Shown here: positions 40,378-48,269 of the stretch, piece after piece | How the letters are laid out: the number at the start of each line of letters is the position of its first letter | How positions within the stretch are numbered: the stretch's first letter is position 1 | Source: a virus | DNA: 64,000 nucleotides | Virus record (IMG/VR): IMGVR_UViG_3300046660_000219 | Coordinates: 124,001-188,000 of that record | Direction: 5' to 3' (one strand) | Notes under the pieces: model-generated | Databases searched by the model: none | What the model was told of the DNA's origin: nothing | The model's input: the letters and a program-made list of their open reading frames with translations, nothing else | Translations under genes and position numbers: made by a program

Positions 40378-40737
40378 TTATTCGATGTCGTCGTCGGCTT
40401 CAACCAACGTGGCGAGACACCACACGTCATCGTAATAGTAGATAACAAGCAGCGCGATGATGTGCTCGCGGCCGGGCGCGTCCTCATGGCTGACGACGTA
40501 CGCCGTTTTGTTCCCGAGGTACTGATGCAGCAAGACCGTCTGCGGAGCGCCAGTTCGTGCTGCACCGACGTACAGGCTACGAGCTGTGTCGGGAAAAATA
40601 GTAAACATGTTTCCCACAGCCAAAGGCGTACCTTTGACGTCATTAGGTTGATGACCATGCATGTCGCAGACAGCTCGGCCCCAATAAGCCGAACCATCCA
40701 TGGTGGCAGAGTGAAGGTTGATAGTGGCGTAGGCCAT
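40378..40737 (-). CDS. Hypothetical protein, 119 residues
   Basis: ATG 40737 follows AAAAGGTAACAACC. Mostly beta, with an acidic C-terminus (EADDDIE). No family recognised. Confidence 0.65.
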   Translation of the reverse strand: MAYATINLHSATMDGSAYWGRAVCDMHGHQPNDVKGTPLAVGNMFTIFPDTARSLYVGAARTGAPQTVLLHQYLGNKTAYVVSHEDAPGREHIIALLVIYYYDDVWCLATLVEADDDIE

Positions 40738-40811
40738 GGTTGTTACCTTTTCAGGTGAGAGGGCGTTTAGGGCAACCCGTGGCGCGTTGTCACGAGTTGA
40801 GTAGAAACGTC

Positions 40812-41006
40812 CTAGTCGGCCAGGGCGGCGTACCGGGTACGCGTGGCAAAGTCGATCACCTCGCCGTACTGCGCCGGGTCGAAGGCGATCGGCATGGGGT
40901 CTTCGTCGTCGTTGATGTCCTCCCACCGTTGCAGGTCGGCGAGGATCGTATCGACGTCTTCGATTTCGACGTGGACCGGGTTAGCATTGAAGAGAGCGAG
41001 AGCCAT
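40812..41006 (-). CDS. Hypothetical acidic protein, 64 residues
   Basis: ATG 41006 follows AAAAAGGTAACATCA. Asp/Glu-rich, mostly helical. No family recognised. Confidence 0.65.
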   Translation of the reverse strand: MALALFNANPVHVEIEDVDTILADLQRWEDINDDEDPMPIAFDPAQYGEVIDFATRTRYAALAD

Positions 41007-41026
41007 GTTGATGTTACCTTTTTGTG

Positions 41027-41596
41027 CTAAGCGCAACGCTTAGCGTGGTTGCGTTGGAATTCTTCCGACATGGCCTTAGCCGTCTGATAGGCGGCGACCG
41101 GGTCGTTCTCGTAGCCAGCTTGCGCTTCCTGGCGCTTCACAGCGTCGGCGTGCGAGAGCTTGTAGTAGTTCTTGTAAAACTCGACAGAGAACGCAACGCG
41201 AAACTCGTGGGCGGCGCTGTCGTACTTAGCCTTCAGACCAAGCGCGTTAATGGCCGCAATAGCGCCCTTAACGGTAGGCTTAGCTTCAGGCGGCAGTGGC
41301 GTCGCCAGATCGGCACGAATACCCGCGAGTGTACGGCTAGCCAGGGTGACGCCGGCAACGAGGTGTTGCACGCCGTAGAAGCCGCCGAACTCGTTGAAAA
41401 GGTAACGATTCAGCGCGTAGTGACCGCCTTGGCTGATCTGCACGAAGTATTCGCGCGAACGCCCTTGAAAATCGACGAGCTTGACGCTCACGCCCCGGTC
41501 ACTGTCTTGCGTCCAGGGTTGGAACGTGCACGTCGCTTCGGTAATCCCAATATCGGCGAGAAAATTGCGAATGCGTTTGACGAACTGGTTGGACAC
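41027..41596 (-). CDS. Hypothetical protein, 189 residues
   Basis: Alpha/beta; ATG 41596 follows AAAAGGTAATCATC. C-terminus helical and basic. No family recognised. Confidence 0.7.
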   Translation of the reverse strand: MSNQFVKRIRNFLADIGITEATCTFQPWTQDSDRGVSVKLVDFQGRSREYFVQISQGGHYALNRYLFNEFGGFYGVQHLVAGVTLASRTLAGIRADLATPLPPEAKPTVKGAIAAINALGLKAKYDSAAHEFRVAFSVEFYKNYYKLSHADAVKRQEAQAGYENDPVAAYQTAKAMSEEFQRNHAKRCA

Positions 41597-41613
41597 GATG
41601 ATTACCTTTTCAG

Positions 41614-41667
41614 AGTTAACAGTTTGGACAGGTAGCGAGCGGACCCGCTACCCAACGAAACCGTTAT
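41614..41667 (-). repeat. Dispersed gene-end hairpin element, copy 1
   Basis: TTGGACAG, a stem (GGTAGCG with CGCTACC), then CAACGAAACCGTTA. Flanks are shared with copies 2-5 while the stem sequence differs but still pairs. Confidence 0.7.
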
Positions 41668-41984
41668 TATACGTCGGCTACGATAGACCCGTCCTCGGCA
41701 ACTTCAACGATCTTGATATGCGCGCCCAGGATCGTAAGCGCGATATTGACTTTTTCGATATTCATTTTCCGGGTGCACGCTTGCGCAGTGCCCGAAAATT
41801 CTCGCCAACGGGCGTTCACTTTTTGCAGCATTTTGATGCTGATTGTAACGCGGCAATTCCGGCGCGGGTTCGGTACCTGTTCGAAAGCGAGAACGATAGA
41901 CGAAACAGTTTCAGCGAAGACGACAGGGTTCCAAGTATCCAGCGGCTGGCAGGCGATACGCTTAACGGTCTTAGCCGGGGTCAT
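41667..41984 (-). CDS. Hypothetical protein, 105 residues
   Basis: ATG 41984 follows TTAAAGGTAACCGTC. Beta-rich C-terminal half. First gene after promoter P2. No family recognised. Confidence 0.65.
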   Translation of the reverse strand: MTPAKTVKRIACQPLDTWNPVVFAETVSSIVLAFEQVPNPRRNCRVTISIKMLQKVNARWREFSGTAQACTRKMNIEKVNIALTILGAHIKIVEVAEDGSIVADV

Positions 41985-42040
41985 GACGGTTACCTTTAAC
42001 CGGTTGGTGTTGGGCGGCTGGCGAACCAACCTTGGACACC

Positions 42041-42069
42041 CTTGTAAACCCGATTCCTAACTCTGTCAA
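42041..42069 (-). promoter_or_regulatory. Sigma-70 promoter P2 with upstream box
   Basis: -35 TTGACA (42064-42069), 17 bp, -10 TACAAG (42041-42046). Box TCGGCAATTTTTCCGA (minus strand) at 42076-42091, 6 bp upstream of the -35. Confidence 0.8.
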
Positions 42070-42141
42070 CTGCTGTCGGAAAAATTGCCGATTAACACGC
42101 GCAACCCCTTACGGCACAAGGTTTAGCTCAGATACGACAAA

Positions 42142-42162
42142 GCCGCCCCGATTAAGGGCGGC
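42142..42162 (-). terminator. Intrinsic terminator of the paralogue pair
   Basis: GCCGCCC / GGGCGGC with a 7-base loop, then TTTGTCG, just after the 42188 stop codon. Confidence 0.7.
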
Positions 42163-42187
42163 TCGCGCAGTTACCAGCTTAGGGGCG

Positions 42188-42727
42188 TCATCGCTCACGA
42201 ATAGGAGCCGCTTGCTCACGCGCCATACCGACGTGGTGCAGCTTGCGATTAAGTGGAATGCCATTACGGGTAACCACCTTCACCAGATTGAAAAACGCTG
42301 TCTCCGACATTGGTTGCATTAACGGTAGAATGCGCTGGCGTAGAAAATCTGTCAACACCATGTCGCCGGGAACTGCGTCCGAATACGTGTACGCACCGCA
42401 CTGGTTACTATTAAATGACGAGTGTATACGCAACTTGATCCCTTCAACCTCAAACACCTGATCAACCAAGTCCGGTAAATAAACAATAAGAGGAGTAGCG
42501 AGTGCGGTAGGACGTGGAGCAACACCGATGACCTCGGGCTCTATCCCTAGATGACGACGCACATAATCCGCACCGTTACCTTTAGCCGCTGTTATCTTCA
42601 GCTCTAGTGGGTATTCGTATGGGAATACCGGGCCGGGCATATCTGTCTTGAGTATAATGGTATCAGGACCGCCCCGATCGTGCGTGACGACGATAGCTTC
42701 GACGATGTTTAGCGTTATAGCAGGCAT
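42188..42727 (-). CDS. Tandem paralogue, second copy (179 residues)
   Basis: Beta-rich N-terminus (ITLNIVEAIVVTHD, DTIILKTDMPGP) with GNGADYVRRHLG matching GKGADYARLYFS in the neighbour. Divergent tandem duplicate of the upstream gene. Function unknown. Confidence 0.7.
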   Translation of the reverse strand: MPAITLNIVEAIVVTHDRGGPDTIILKTDMPGPVFPYEYPLELKITAAKGNGADYVRRHLGIEPEVIGVAPRPTALATPLIVYLPDLVDQVFEVEGIKLRIHSSFNSNQCGAYTYSDAVPGDMVLTDFLRQRILPLMQPMSETAFFNLVKVVTRNGIPLNRKLHHVGMAREQAAPIRER

Positions 42728-42737
42728 GTTTAACCCC

Positions 42738-43229
42738 CTACGTGATCTTGCGCATGAGTGTTTGTGGCGATTGCGTCATGCCGGTGTAATCACGAAGCGA
42801 TGCATAAGCGTTCTTCGGTAGTAGCGGCTTGATATAGTTGTTGAGGTAATGCCCGATTGTCATATCACGCGGTAGCGGCAACGGAGGTGATTGATAAGGG
42901 TACACACGCGCATCGTACGGATGCACGTATAGCCAAACCTTGTGCTCGGACCAGACGCGATCCATCAACTCAGCAACGGTGGTAGTGGGACCAGTCAACG
43001 CACCATCGTCGGTGACGTACTTAATGACGGTCACTTCATCGCTAAAATATAGCCGCGCGTAGTCAGCACCTTTACCGTAAGGCAAAGTCACCTTCAAACT
43101 AAGCACATCATTTACGGTGCCACCAAATCTAGGCACATCCGTATATAGCGTAATGGTATCTTGTCCGTCGCCGTCCGGTTTACCTATCTCAACTTCCACC
43201 CGGCTGATGTTGATAGTGTTTTTCGTCAT
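42738..43229 (-). CDS. Tandem paralogue, first copy (163 residues)
   Basis: ATG 43229 has AGGAGC 10 bases upstream. Shares 'VE-----D--G-DTI-L-TD-P' and 'GKGADY' with the downstream gene; both end in helical segments. A duplicate pair under one promoter suggests a two-component complex or diversification. No family recognised. Confidence 0.7.
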   Translation of the reverse strand: MTKNTINISRVEVEIGKPDGDGQDTITLYTDVPRFGGTVNDVLSLKVTLPYGKGADYARLYFSDEVTVIKYVTDDGALTGPTTTVAELMDRVWSEHKVWLYVHPYDARVYPYQSPPLPLPRDMTIGHYLNNYIKPLLPKNAYASLRDYTGMTQSPQTLMRKIT

Positions 43230-43260
43230 AGCGCTATAGCTCCTATAATTCCGAGCCGCC

Positions 43261-43289
43261 ACTATACCACGCCGATCCTATAGGCCCAA
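43261..43289 (-). promoter_or_regulatory. Sigma-70-type promoter of the paralogue pair
   Basis: -35 TTGGGC (43284-43289), 17 bp, -10 TATAGT (43261-43266), 32 bases before the start codon. Confidence 0.6.
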
Positions 43290-43314
43290 ATCGGCCGGAC
43301 TCCAGGCACGAAAA

Positions 43315-43343
43315 AGCCCCTAGAGGATCATCCTCTAGGGGCT
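43315..43343 (-). terminator. Strong intrinsic terminator
   Basis: AGCCCCTAGAGGA and its complement around a 3-base loop, then TTTTTCG on the minus strand. Confidence 0.92.
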
Positions 43344-43372
43344 CGGCCGCTACCGTCTAGGGGTAGAGGTGG

Positions 43373-43549
43373 TTAGGCGGCTTCTAGGGCCGCCAGGGTG
43401 GCCTCACAGCCCTCGGCTTGGGCCTCGCGGGCGTCCGCCTCGGCGCGGGTGGCGTAGACCCCCAGGATCAGGCCCGAACGGGGGTCCGTGGCGGTGTGCA
43501 GGGTGGCGGGGGCGGTCGGGTAGGTAAAGATATCGGCTTGGTAGGTCAT
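43373..43549 (-). CDS. Small protein, 58 residues
   Basis: ATG 43549 has GGAGG 8 bases upstream. N-terminal beta region (GLILGVYATRAEAD) then an Ala/Glu helix. More GC-rich in codon choice than its neighbours, which may mark recent acquisition. No family recognised. Confidence 0.65.
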   Translation of the reverse strand: MTYQADIFTYPTAPATLHTATDPRSGLILGVYATRAEADAREAQAEGCEATLAALEAA

Positions 43550-43819
43550 GGCGGGTCCTCCGGGAGGGGGTTTCAGGTAGCGGCCGGTTGGCCTGAGACC
43601 TATATGGCATGATTCCCTACCATATACAACGTGCCTGTAAGGAAAAGGTTGCCTAACCATAGTGTTTCTTAGGTGTGTTGCTACGATACTACACCCACTA
43701 AACGCAAAAACCCCACCGCGCCTAAGCACGATGGGGCTGCGGATACAAGCACGATAGGTCGGGTACGCTCTCCGCTTAGCTATTGCGGGCTCGCCAACGG
43801 CTCTCTTGCATCTAAACGC
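43550..43819. other. 270-base intergenic stretch
   Basis: Holds the terminator at 43711-43736 and AT-rich promoter-like sequence around 43610-43660 that I cannot assign with confidence. Only frames shorter than 12 codons are seen. Confidence 0.5.
43711..43736 (-). terminator. Intrinsic terminator after the lytic transglycosylase gene
   Basis: CCCCATCGTG / CGCGGTGGGG (with G-U pairs) around CTTAGG, then TTTTTGCG. Confidence 0.8.
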
Positions 43820-44647
43820 TTAGCTCACAGGAGCATCCACAGACGAGGCTGTGGTTTGACTAGCTACATGAGAGTTAGCGTCTTGGGTGGCGACCTGGCT
43901 ATCCACGTGCCTATAACGGGCTATGTGGTCAGCTACGCGGGCGCAATAGGTACTGTTTACACGGGAGTTGCCTAGGCCTCGGTTGTACAGCGACACGGCG
44001 CGGCACGGATTACCTTTAGCCAACCTATAGGCTTTCGCCAGATAGGCAGTCCCGTATTGCAGGTTCACGCTGGCGTCGAGTAGGCGCGATCGTGCGCCAG
44101 TAAAGCCAACGGAACGGGCAGTGGACTCCTTGATTTGCATGAGACCTAACGCACTGGTTTGTGCGTGAGGGTTAAAGCCACTCTCTGTAGCGATCACGGC
44201 ATAGATCAACTCAGGTGGCAAATTGTGCGACAATGCTAACTGACGAATGGTAGCGTCATGCGCCGATACGAAGGCGAGAGGCGGACCACGTGTCAACGGT
44301 TTACCCTTTACGGGGTTAGCGGTAATGCTCGGATTGTTGATGTTATATGCGTACTGTTTTTCACTGGACTGGCGCTCCGCTGAGTGTACGCGCTTGGTGA
44401 CAGCGGGCGCTTGCGTGGGCGTCGTCGTAGCCTCGTTAGTGTAGATCACGACTTCACGCGGTTTAGAAAAGGTAGTAGATGGCATAGTTACCGTGGGCGC
44501 GTTGCGCCACAGAATGCCGATGAGCCCGCCGTCATGCATGACGTTCAGGGCTTGTAGGAGAAGGAGAGCTAAGGTCGTCGCGATTACGCCGACCAGACCT
44601 CGCGGAGCTTGTAAGGCTTGTGATTGAACATGCACTAGACTTCTCAT
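43820..44647 (-). CDS. Membrane-anchored lytic transglycosylase (SLT fold)
   Basis: 275 residues. A single hydrophobic segment at about 17-36 anchors it in the inner membrane. The C-terminal domain has LIYAVIATESGFNPHAQTS (catalytic Glu in ATESG), ALGLMQI, NLQYGTAYLAKAY and AVSLYNRG, the four SLT motifs. It cleaves peptidoglycan between MurNAc and GlcNAc, so it may act in lysis or in DNA entry/assembly. ATG 44647 is used because the ATG at 44680 lies inside a 13-bp hairpin. Two tiny reading frames with good ribosome sites precede it. Confidence 0.88.
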   Translation of the reverse strand: MRSLVHVQSQALQAPRGLVGVIATTLALLLLQALNVMHDGGLIGILWRNAPTVTMPSTTFSKPREVVIYTNEATTTPTQAPAVTKRVHSAERQSSEKQYAYNINNPSITANPVKGKPLTRGPPLAFVSAHDATIRQLALSHNLPPELIYAVIATESGFNPHAQTSALGLMQIKESTARSVGFTGARSRLLDASVNLQYGTAYLAKAYRLAKGNPCRAVSLYNRGLGNSRVNSTYCARVADHIARYRHVDSQVATQDANSHVASQTTASSVDAPVS

Positions 44648-44663
44648 TCGATTGTTGATCCAA

Positions 44664-44700
44664 AACACTAGCGGTGGCATTGACGCGCACCGCTAGTGTT
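44664..44700 (-). terminator. Hairpin just upstream of the lytic transglycosylase start
   Basis: Perfect 13-bp stem (AACACTAGCGGTG with its complement), then TTTTGG. Placed before the gene, it can work as a terminator for the short leader frames or as an attenuator of lysis gene expression. Confidence 0.65.
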
Positions 44701-44730
44701 GGCGGCTACAAATAGTAGCAGCACGACGCT

Positions 44731-44763
44731 TTAATAGTCGTCGATGGGCGGATGGTACGTCAT
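44731..44763 (-). CDS. Possible 10-residue leader peptide
   Basis: ATG 44763 has AAGGAAGGACTGCGTC upstream and encodes MTYHPPIDDY then TAA. Too short for statistics; supported only by the ribosome site and its twin at 44822-44851. Confidence 0.35.
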   Translation of the reverse strand: MTYHPPIDDY

Positions 44764-44821
44764 GACGCAGTCCTTCCTTGTTTACGGTTTCAGCAAGTGT
44801 CAGAGAAACGACAGGACGAGG

Positions 44822-44851
44822 TTAGTCGTCCTTGACGGGGAGACGGATCAT
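44822..44851 (-). CDS. Possible 9-residue leader peptide
   Basis: ATG 44851 has AGAGGAGGTTTCGT upstream, a near-perfect Shine-Dalgarno sequence, and encodes MIRLPVKDD then TAA. Confidence 0.4.
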   Translation of the reverse strand: MIRLPVKDD

Positions 44852-44894
44852 ACGAAACCTCCTCTACTGCTACAGAGTGAACTACCCTGTCAAA

Positions 44895-45521
44895 TTAGCG
44901 ACGCCGCGCAATGCGCTCTAGCATGCGCGACAGAAAAGCGCGGATACCGCTTTCGCGCTTAGCCCCATACATGGCGTCGTGGTGCTCTACCAGTGACTGC
45001 ATCATGACTTTGTAAGTCTCTGCCGTGGGGTGCACACAGTCCGAACTAAGCGACGTATAAACATCTACTACCTTAACGTCGTTAGCGGCGCTGTACGGAT
45101 CTACCATTTGTTCGAATGTCGGTGCAGCCGTGTCCATGTAGTGAATACGTGGCCCACGGCGACCCGGCCGATGTAGACGGCTTTGTGCTTGGAAGTTAAG
45201 ATCCGGCTCGAACGTCACTGGCTCCATTTGGAAGTTCGAGATTTTTGAATAGTCTACCTTTACAGGTATGTCACTGTAGAGCTTCCCTTGAATGAGCGCC
45301 AACACATCCTTAGTGGCAGCCGCATTAACCGCTACACGCGCTGTTACAACGTCCAGACGTTGGATATCAAAGTAAGCGTAGGATTTCTTAGCCTTTCTCA
45401 ACATCTCGTCGAGACGACACATTGCCTCTTGTCGCTTGGCTAGTGCGAACGTGGATGTGTTAGCCTGCCACAGCAGCAGCTTTACAAGGCTACGCACGCG
45501 TTGCGGCGCTCGCTTGGTCAT
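44895..45521 (-). CDS. Hypothetical protein, 208 residues
   Basis: Basic helical N-terminus and C-terminus with an alpha/beta middle. TTGACA overlaps its stop codon and may start the transcript for the leader peptides and transglycosylase. No family recognised. Confidence 0.65.
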   Translation of the reverse strand: MTKRAPQRVRSLVKLLLWQANTSTFALAKRQEAMCRLDEMLRKAKKSYAYFDIQRLDVVTARVAVNAAATKDVLALIQGKLYSDIPVKVDYSKISNFQMEPVTFEPDLNFQAQSRLHRPGRRGPRIHYMDTAAPTFEQMVDPYSAANDVKVVDVYTSLSSDCVHPTAETYKVMMQSLVEHHDAMYGAKRESGIRAFLSRMLERIARRR

Positions 45522-45847
45522 GGCAGGTTTCTTTCTTCATCTCGAAAAGTGTACGGAGCATTCTGATACGAATAGTCGTTCCAGAGGACGCCTTGATCAT
45601 TAAGTACGTCCCAGGCGTCCTCGGACATACGCAGCCCGGTAAGACTGGTTACATTTTTGTCTTGCCAATCTCGAATAGTCTCGCCGCAACGTTTACAGCA
45701 GATACGGTGCTGGGTGACGGATTCAGCGACGTAGCAAGAAAAAGTATCACGAGATTTGCGATAACCGCGACGCACGGCAACGTGTGTCTTGTGTCCGATG
45801 CGTTCGCACTTGAGACGTGGCGTACGCAATTCTTTCCACCAACGCAT
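45518..45847 (-). CDS. Protein with C4 zinc motif, 109 residues
   Basis: CERIGHKTH, then ICCKRCGETI suggest a zinc site at residues 14-58. Overlaps the next gene by ATGA. No named family. Confidence 0.6.
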   Translation of the reverse strand: MRWWKELRTPRLKCERIGHKTHVAVRRGYRKSRDTFSCYVAESVTQHRICCKRCGETIRDWQDKNVTSLTGLRMSEDAWDVLNDQGVLWNDYSYQNAPYTFRDEERNLP

Positions 45848-45850
45848 AGG

Positions 45851-46018
45851 TTACCCTTTCTCTTCTGGATCAAACTCCGCACGCAGCGTGTCGAATTCCG
45901 CTTGCTCCTCGTCTGTGAGACCAAACAGTGCGCCATCGTCCCGCAACGCACGAAAACGGCGCTTACGCTTAATCTGCGCAAACGCCACGTCGAAGTCGTC
46001 TTGTGTTTCTTGGGCCAC
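45851..46018 (-). CDS. Hypothetical acidic protein, 55 residues
   Basis: GTG 46018 with GGGAGCTAGCA upstream. Helical, Asp/Glu-rich C-terminus. No family recognised. Confidence 0.55.
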   Translation of the reverse strand: MAQETQDDFDVAFAQIKRKRRFRALRDDGALFGLTDEEQAEFDTLRAEFDPEEKG

Positions 46019-46020
46019 TG

Positions 46021-46221
46021 CTAGCTCCCGTTGTCGGTTTCCATGTAGACGCTGCCAGTGTTGAGAAACACTAACACGGTGTGCGCCTTCTCTTCGTTCC
46101 GCACTCGCACGATACGTTTGGACGCGGTGTTGTACGGCGGCTGCGTTGACGTCCGCACATAACCGATTTTCTCCAAGGCCAATATGGCGTCGTCGATCGT
46201 CTTGTAGTTCATGCGCGGCAT
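46021..46221 (-). CDS. Hypothetical protein, 66 residues
   Basis: Alpha/beta (YKTIDDAILALEKIGYVR). ATG 46221 follows AAAAGGTAGCGATTATG-type spacing. No family recognised. Confidence 0.65.
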   Translation of the reverse strand: MPRMNYKTIDDAILALEKIGYVRTSTQPPYNTASKRIVRVRNEEKAHTVLVFLNTGSVYMETDNGS

Positions 46222-46233
46222 AATCGCTACCTT

Positions 46234-46449
46234 TTAATACGCGTCTGTTATGATAGCAGAACGGCGGACACAGATTTTTGCACTGCCATGCCACGTGACC
46301 CAACCGCGAACAGCAACACCGCCCGCTGCCTCACAGGATAGCCTTTGCCGCATATCGGCGGCGTGAGCCTCTACACAAAAGGGTATGATAACTAGAGCAG
46401 TCACAACACCCGTGATAGCCGCACCAAAAGCCATACGAAATTTTTTCAT
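46234..46449 (-). CDS. Small secreted protein with signal peptide
   Basis: 71 residues. MKKFRMAFGAAITGVVTALV, then AHA-AD, is a typical signal peptide with cleavage near 33. The mature part has two Cys that could form a disulphide. ATG 46449 has AGAGGTAACGACT upstream. Periplasmic or outer-surface role likely. Confidence 0.65.
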   Translation of the reverse strand: MKKFRMAFGAAITGVVTALVIIPFCVEAHAADMRQRLSCEAAGGVAVRGWVTWHGSAKICVRRSAIITDAY

Positions 46450-46454
46450 AGTCG

Positions 46455-46685
46455 TTACCTCTCGTCTATAGAACCTAAATGGTAGGAACCGGGTTGCCAG
46501 CCAAGAACGAAAGCCATAGCAGCACCTTGTACCCAAGCGGCGGTTTCGTCGTCGTGACATTCGGTCTTGCGGACGTGTTCGCCCTCAAGAACTTGCACCT
46601 TCCACTGACCAAAACAGCAGCTCGGGTCACAGCGGCAAGTGACCTTGCCGACTAGGACGCTACGTGCGAAAGCTTTGGCAGACAT
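46455..46685 (-). CDS. Small Cys-containing protein, 76 residues
   Basis: CRCDPSCC near the N-terminus then a helical C-terminus. ATG 46685 follows a hairpin and lacks a Shine-Dalgarno sequence, suggesting translation from a near-leaderless or structured mRNA. No family recognised. Confidence 0.6.
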   Translation of the reverse strand: MSAKAFARSVLVGKVTCRCDPSCCFGQWKVQVLEGEHVRKTECHDDETAAWVQGAAMAFVLGWQPGSYHLGSIDER

Positions 46686-46693
46686 GGAGAAAG

Positions 46694-46731
46694 CCCCTAC
46701 AGCGAGCCGGTCTGACGACGCGTTGTAGGGG
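46694..46731 (-). promoter_or_regulatory. Inverted repeat at the transcription start of the 46455 gene
   Basis: CCCCTACA pairs with TGTAGGGG. The distal arm touches the -10 element, so the pair can be an operator over the start site or a 5' hairpin. Confidence 0.5.
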
Positions 46732-46760
46732 TTATAAGACCCAAAGTGGGTAGGTGTCAA
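46732..46760 (-). promoter_or_regulatory. Sigma-70 promoter of the 46455 gene
   Basis: -35 TTGACA (46755-46760, consensus), 17 bp, -10 TTATAA (46732-46737). Confidence 0.75.
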
Positions 46761-46777
46761 TCGATCGAGCTTGGATT

Positions 46778-46790
46778 CGCCTAGTAGGCG
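46778..46790. repeat. Short palindrome upstream of the promoter
   Basis: CGCCTA and TAGGCG around a single base, 18 bp upstream of TTGACA. Possible operator or the end of the preceding transcript. Confidence 0.4.
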
Positions 46791-46812
46791 AGTAGCGCTC
46801 GTGTAGCTTGTG

Positions 46813-47097
46813 CTACCTTTTCTTGCGAATTTTCGCCATGGCTTCGAAGTAGGTATTCAATTCGTTGAACGCCGCTACAGGCATAGTCTCGTTAGCCAAA
46901 GCTTCGATAGTATCATCGATACCCGGCATATCGCGCGACAAAACAGTAGCCATTGCACCCATACTCGTTAGCGATAAACCTTCATCATCGTAGGTCATCA
47001 GGCCAAGCTCGATCAGGTTAGCGGGCATACCACCAAGCCAGAGCTTAAGAAATAATACTTCATCGCCACTCAAAGCGCGGGAAAGCGGCTGGGTCAT
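46813..47097 (-). CDS. Hypothetical protein, 94 residues
   Basis: ATG 47097 follows AAAAAAAGGTAATATC. Helix-rich. No family recognised. Confidence 0.65.
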   Translation of the reverse strand: MTQPLSRALSGDEVLFLKLWLGGMPANLIELGLMTYDDEGLSLTSMGAMATVLSRDMPGIDDTIEALANETMPVAAFNELNTYFEAMAKIRKKR

Positions 47098-47101
47098 GAT
47101 A

Positions 47102-47434
47102 TTACCTTTTTTTCGTAATGCCATAGGCGTCGCTCACGGTGATATAGGTGTCGTAGATCGGTTGGCAGACGTCGGCGGGGACGGGTTTATCCTTTTCACG
47201 CAGCGGTACGGGTTGCACTTGCGTGCAGGACGCGTACAGCCCGCCAATCGCGCTGACGACCTGTTGGCGGCCCTCTTGGCGCGCCGTCTCCATGTTGTTG
47301 AAATAGATCTGCGAGCCGAAGCCCACGACCATCAGCACGACGCCGAAGATGGCGACCGCGAAGCCTGCGTTGAAGCCACGCGTGGTAGCGCGGTCGTTAT
47401 AGTAGACTTGGCCGTCAATGGATTCGGTAGACAT
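47102..47434 (-). CDS. Membrane protein with one segment, 110 residues
   Basis: Hydrophobic segment at about 23-43 and a soluble C-terminal domain with two Cys, probably periplasmic. ATG 47434 overlaps AAGGGGAATTCAT-type Shine-Dalgarno. No family recognised. Confidence 0.65.
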   Translation of the reverse strand: MSTESIDGQVYYNDRATTRGFNAGFAVAIFGVVLMVVGFGSQIYFNNMETARQEGRQQVVSAIGGLYASCTQVQPVPLREKDKPVPADVCQPIYDTYITVSDAYGITKKR

Positions 47435-47461
47435 ATGAATTCCCCTTGGTTGATAGATCAG

Positions 47462-47513
47462 CTTGGCGCGTCACGCGGCGAACCACGTGACTAACGAAAC
47501 TGGTATACTATTA
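47462..47513 (-). repeat. Dispersed gene-end hairpin element, copy 2
   Basis: CTTGGCGC, stem GTCACG / CGTGAC, then TAACGAAAC. The most divergent copy. Confidence 0.5.
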
Positions 47514-47711
47514 CTGTATGATCACATGCGGTGTGACGCCTTCGTCAACGATCCACGCCGCTGTTTCGTGATCACTTACGTTTGCTAACATTTCGTTAGC
47601 TTCAGCCAAGGTATCATAACGATCATAGACAACCGCCGCTAGCGGGTGCTTATCGTACAGGCTATTTAGGTCAGCCGCCCATAGAGCGTACCGTTTAGCT
47701 GCTTCGCTCAT
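47511..47711 (-). CDS. Hypothetical protein, 66 residues
   Basis: Helical N-terminus, alpha/beta C-terminus. No family recognised. Confidence 0.65.
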   Translation of the reverse strand: MSEAAKRYALWAADLNSLYDKHPLAAVVYDRYDTLAEANEMLANVSDHETAAWIVDEGVTPHVIIQ

Positions 47712-47714
47712 GGT

Positions 47715-48023
47715 TCAAACTCCTTCACGTTGGGCGATGACGCCACTGTTGTAGGCGCAGAGTTGGGCTTGCTGGTTTTCGTCCAGCCAAGGCGAGTAAC
47801 GGATAGGTGGGCGCTTACCGGCCTCGCCGTGCAATTCGTCCTGCCAGCCGGCGTAAAACCAACGACGGTGGGGATTGAACAGGCCACCCCATTGTAGCGC
47901 CGCCTTACGCATACGCTGGCGATCTTGTCGGGAAGCGCTGTTGGTCAAGATGTACCACAGCCGCCAAACCACCAGTGCCACGATTGCGCACGTAACGATG
48001 TTGTCAATGTTGACGTCAGGCAT
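47715..48023 (-). CDS. Membrane protein with one segment, 102 residues
   Basis: ATG 48023 follows TAAGGGTAAGGGTC. Hydrophobic segment at about 9-28, then a basic soluble part. No family recognised. Confidence 0.6.
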   Translation of the reverse strand: MPDVNIDNIVTCAIVALVVWRLWYILTNSASRQDRQRMRKAALQWGGLFNPHRRWFYAGWQDELHGEAGKRPPIRYSPWLDENQQAQLCAYNSGVIAQREGV

Positions 48024-48041
48024 GACCCTTACCCTTATCAG

Positions 48042-48090
48042 TTCAGACAGTCTCTTGGCGAACCAAGAGACCAACAGAGCCGATACTATT
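48042..48090 (-). repeat. Dispersed gene-end hairpin element, copy 3
   Basis: TTCAGACA, perfect 9-bp stem GTCTCTTGG / CCAAGAGAC with a CGAA loop, then CAACAGAGCCG. Confidence 0.65.
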
Positions 48091-48265
48091 AATCATCGTC
48101 TTCGTCGTACTCTTCGGTGTAATCGTGCTCTTCCCAATCATCATCCGTGTCAGCGGTATCGTCGTTGTAGACGACAGGCGGACCCGCCAACCATTTCACG
48201 AGAAGATAGAGTCCGCCAAAGAAGAGAACGGCCAATAGAAAAACCCCTAGAGTGTCCGTGTCCAT
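48089..48265 (-). CDS. Small membrane protein with acidic tail, 58 residues
   Basis: ATG 48265 follows AAAAGGTAGGACG. Hydrophobic segment at about 8-27 and a tail of mostly Asp/Glu (EEHDYTEEYDEDDD). Confidence 0.65.
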   Translation of the reverse strand: MDTDTLGVFLLAVLFFGGLYLLVKWLAGPPVVYNDDTADTDDDWEEHDYTEEYDEDDD

Positions 48266-48269
48266 CGTC

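Noticed and set aside
44648-44680. Upstream ATG at 44680 for the lytic transglycosylase
   Set aside because: It lies inside a 13-bp hairpin; ATG 44647 is preferred.
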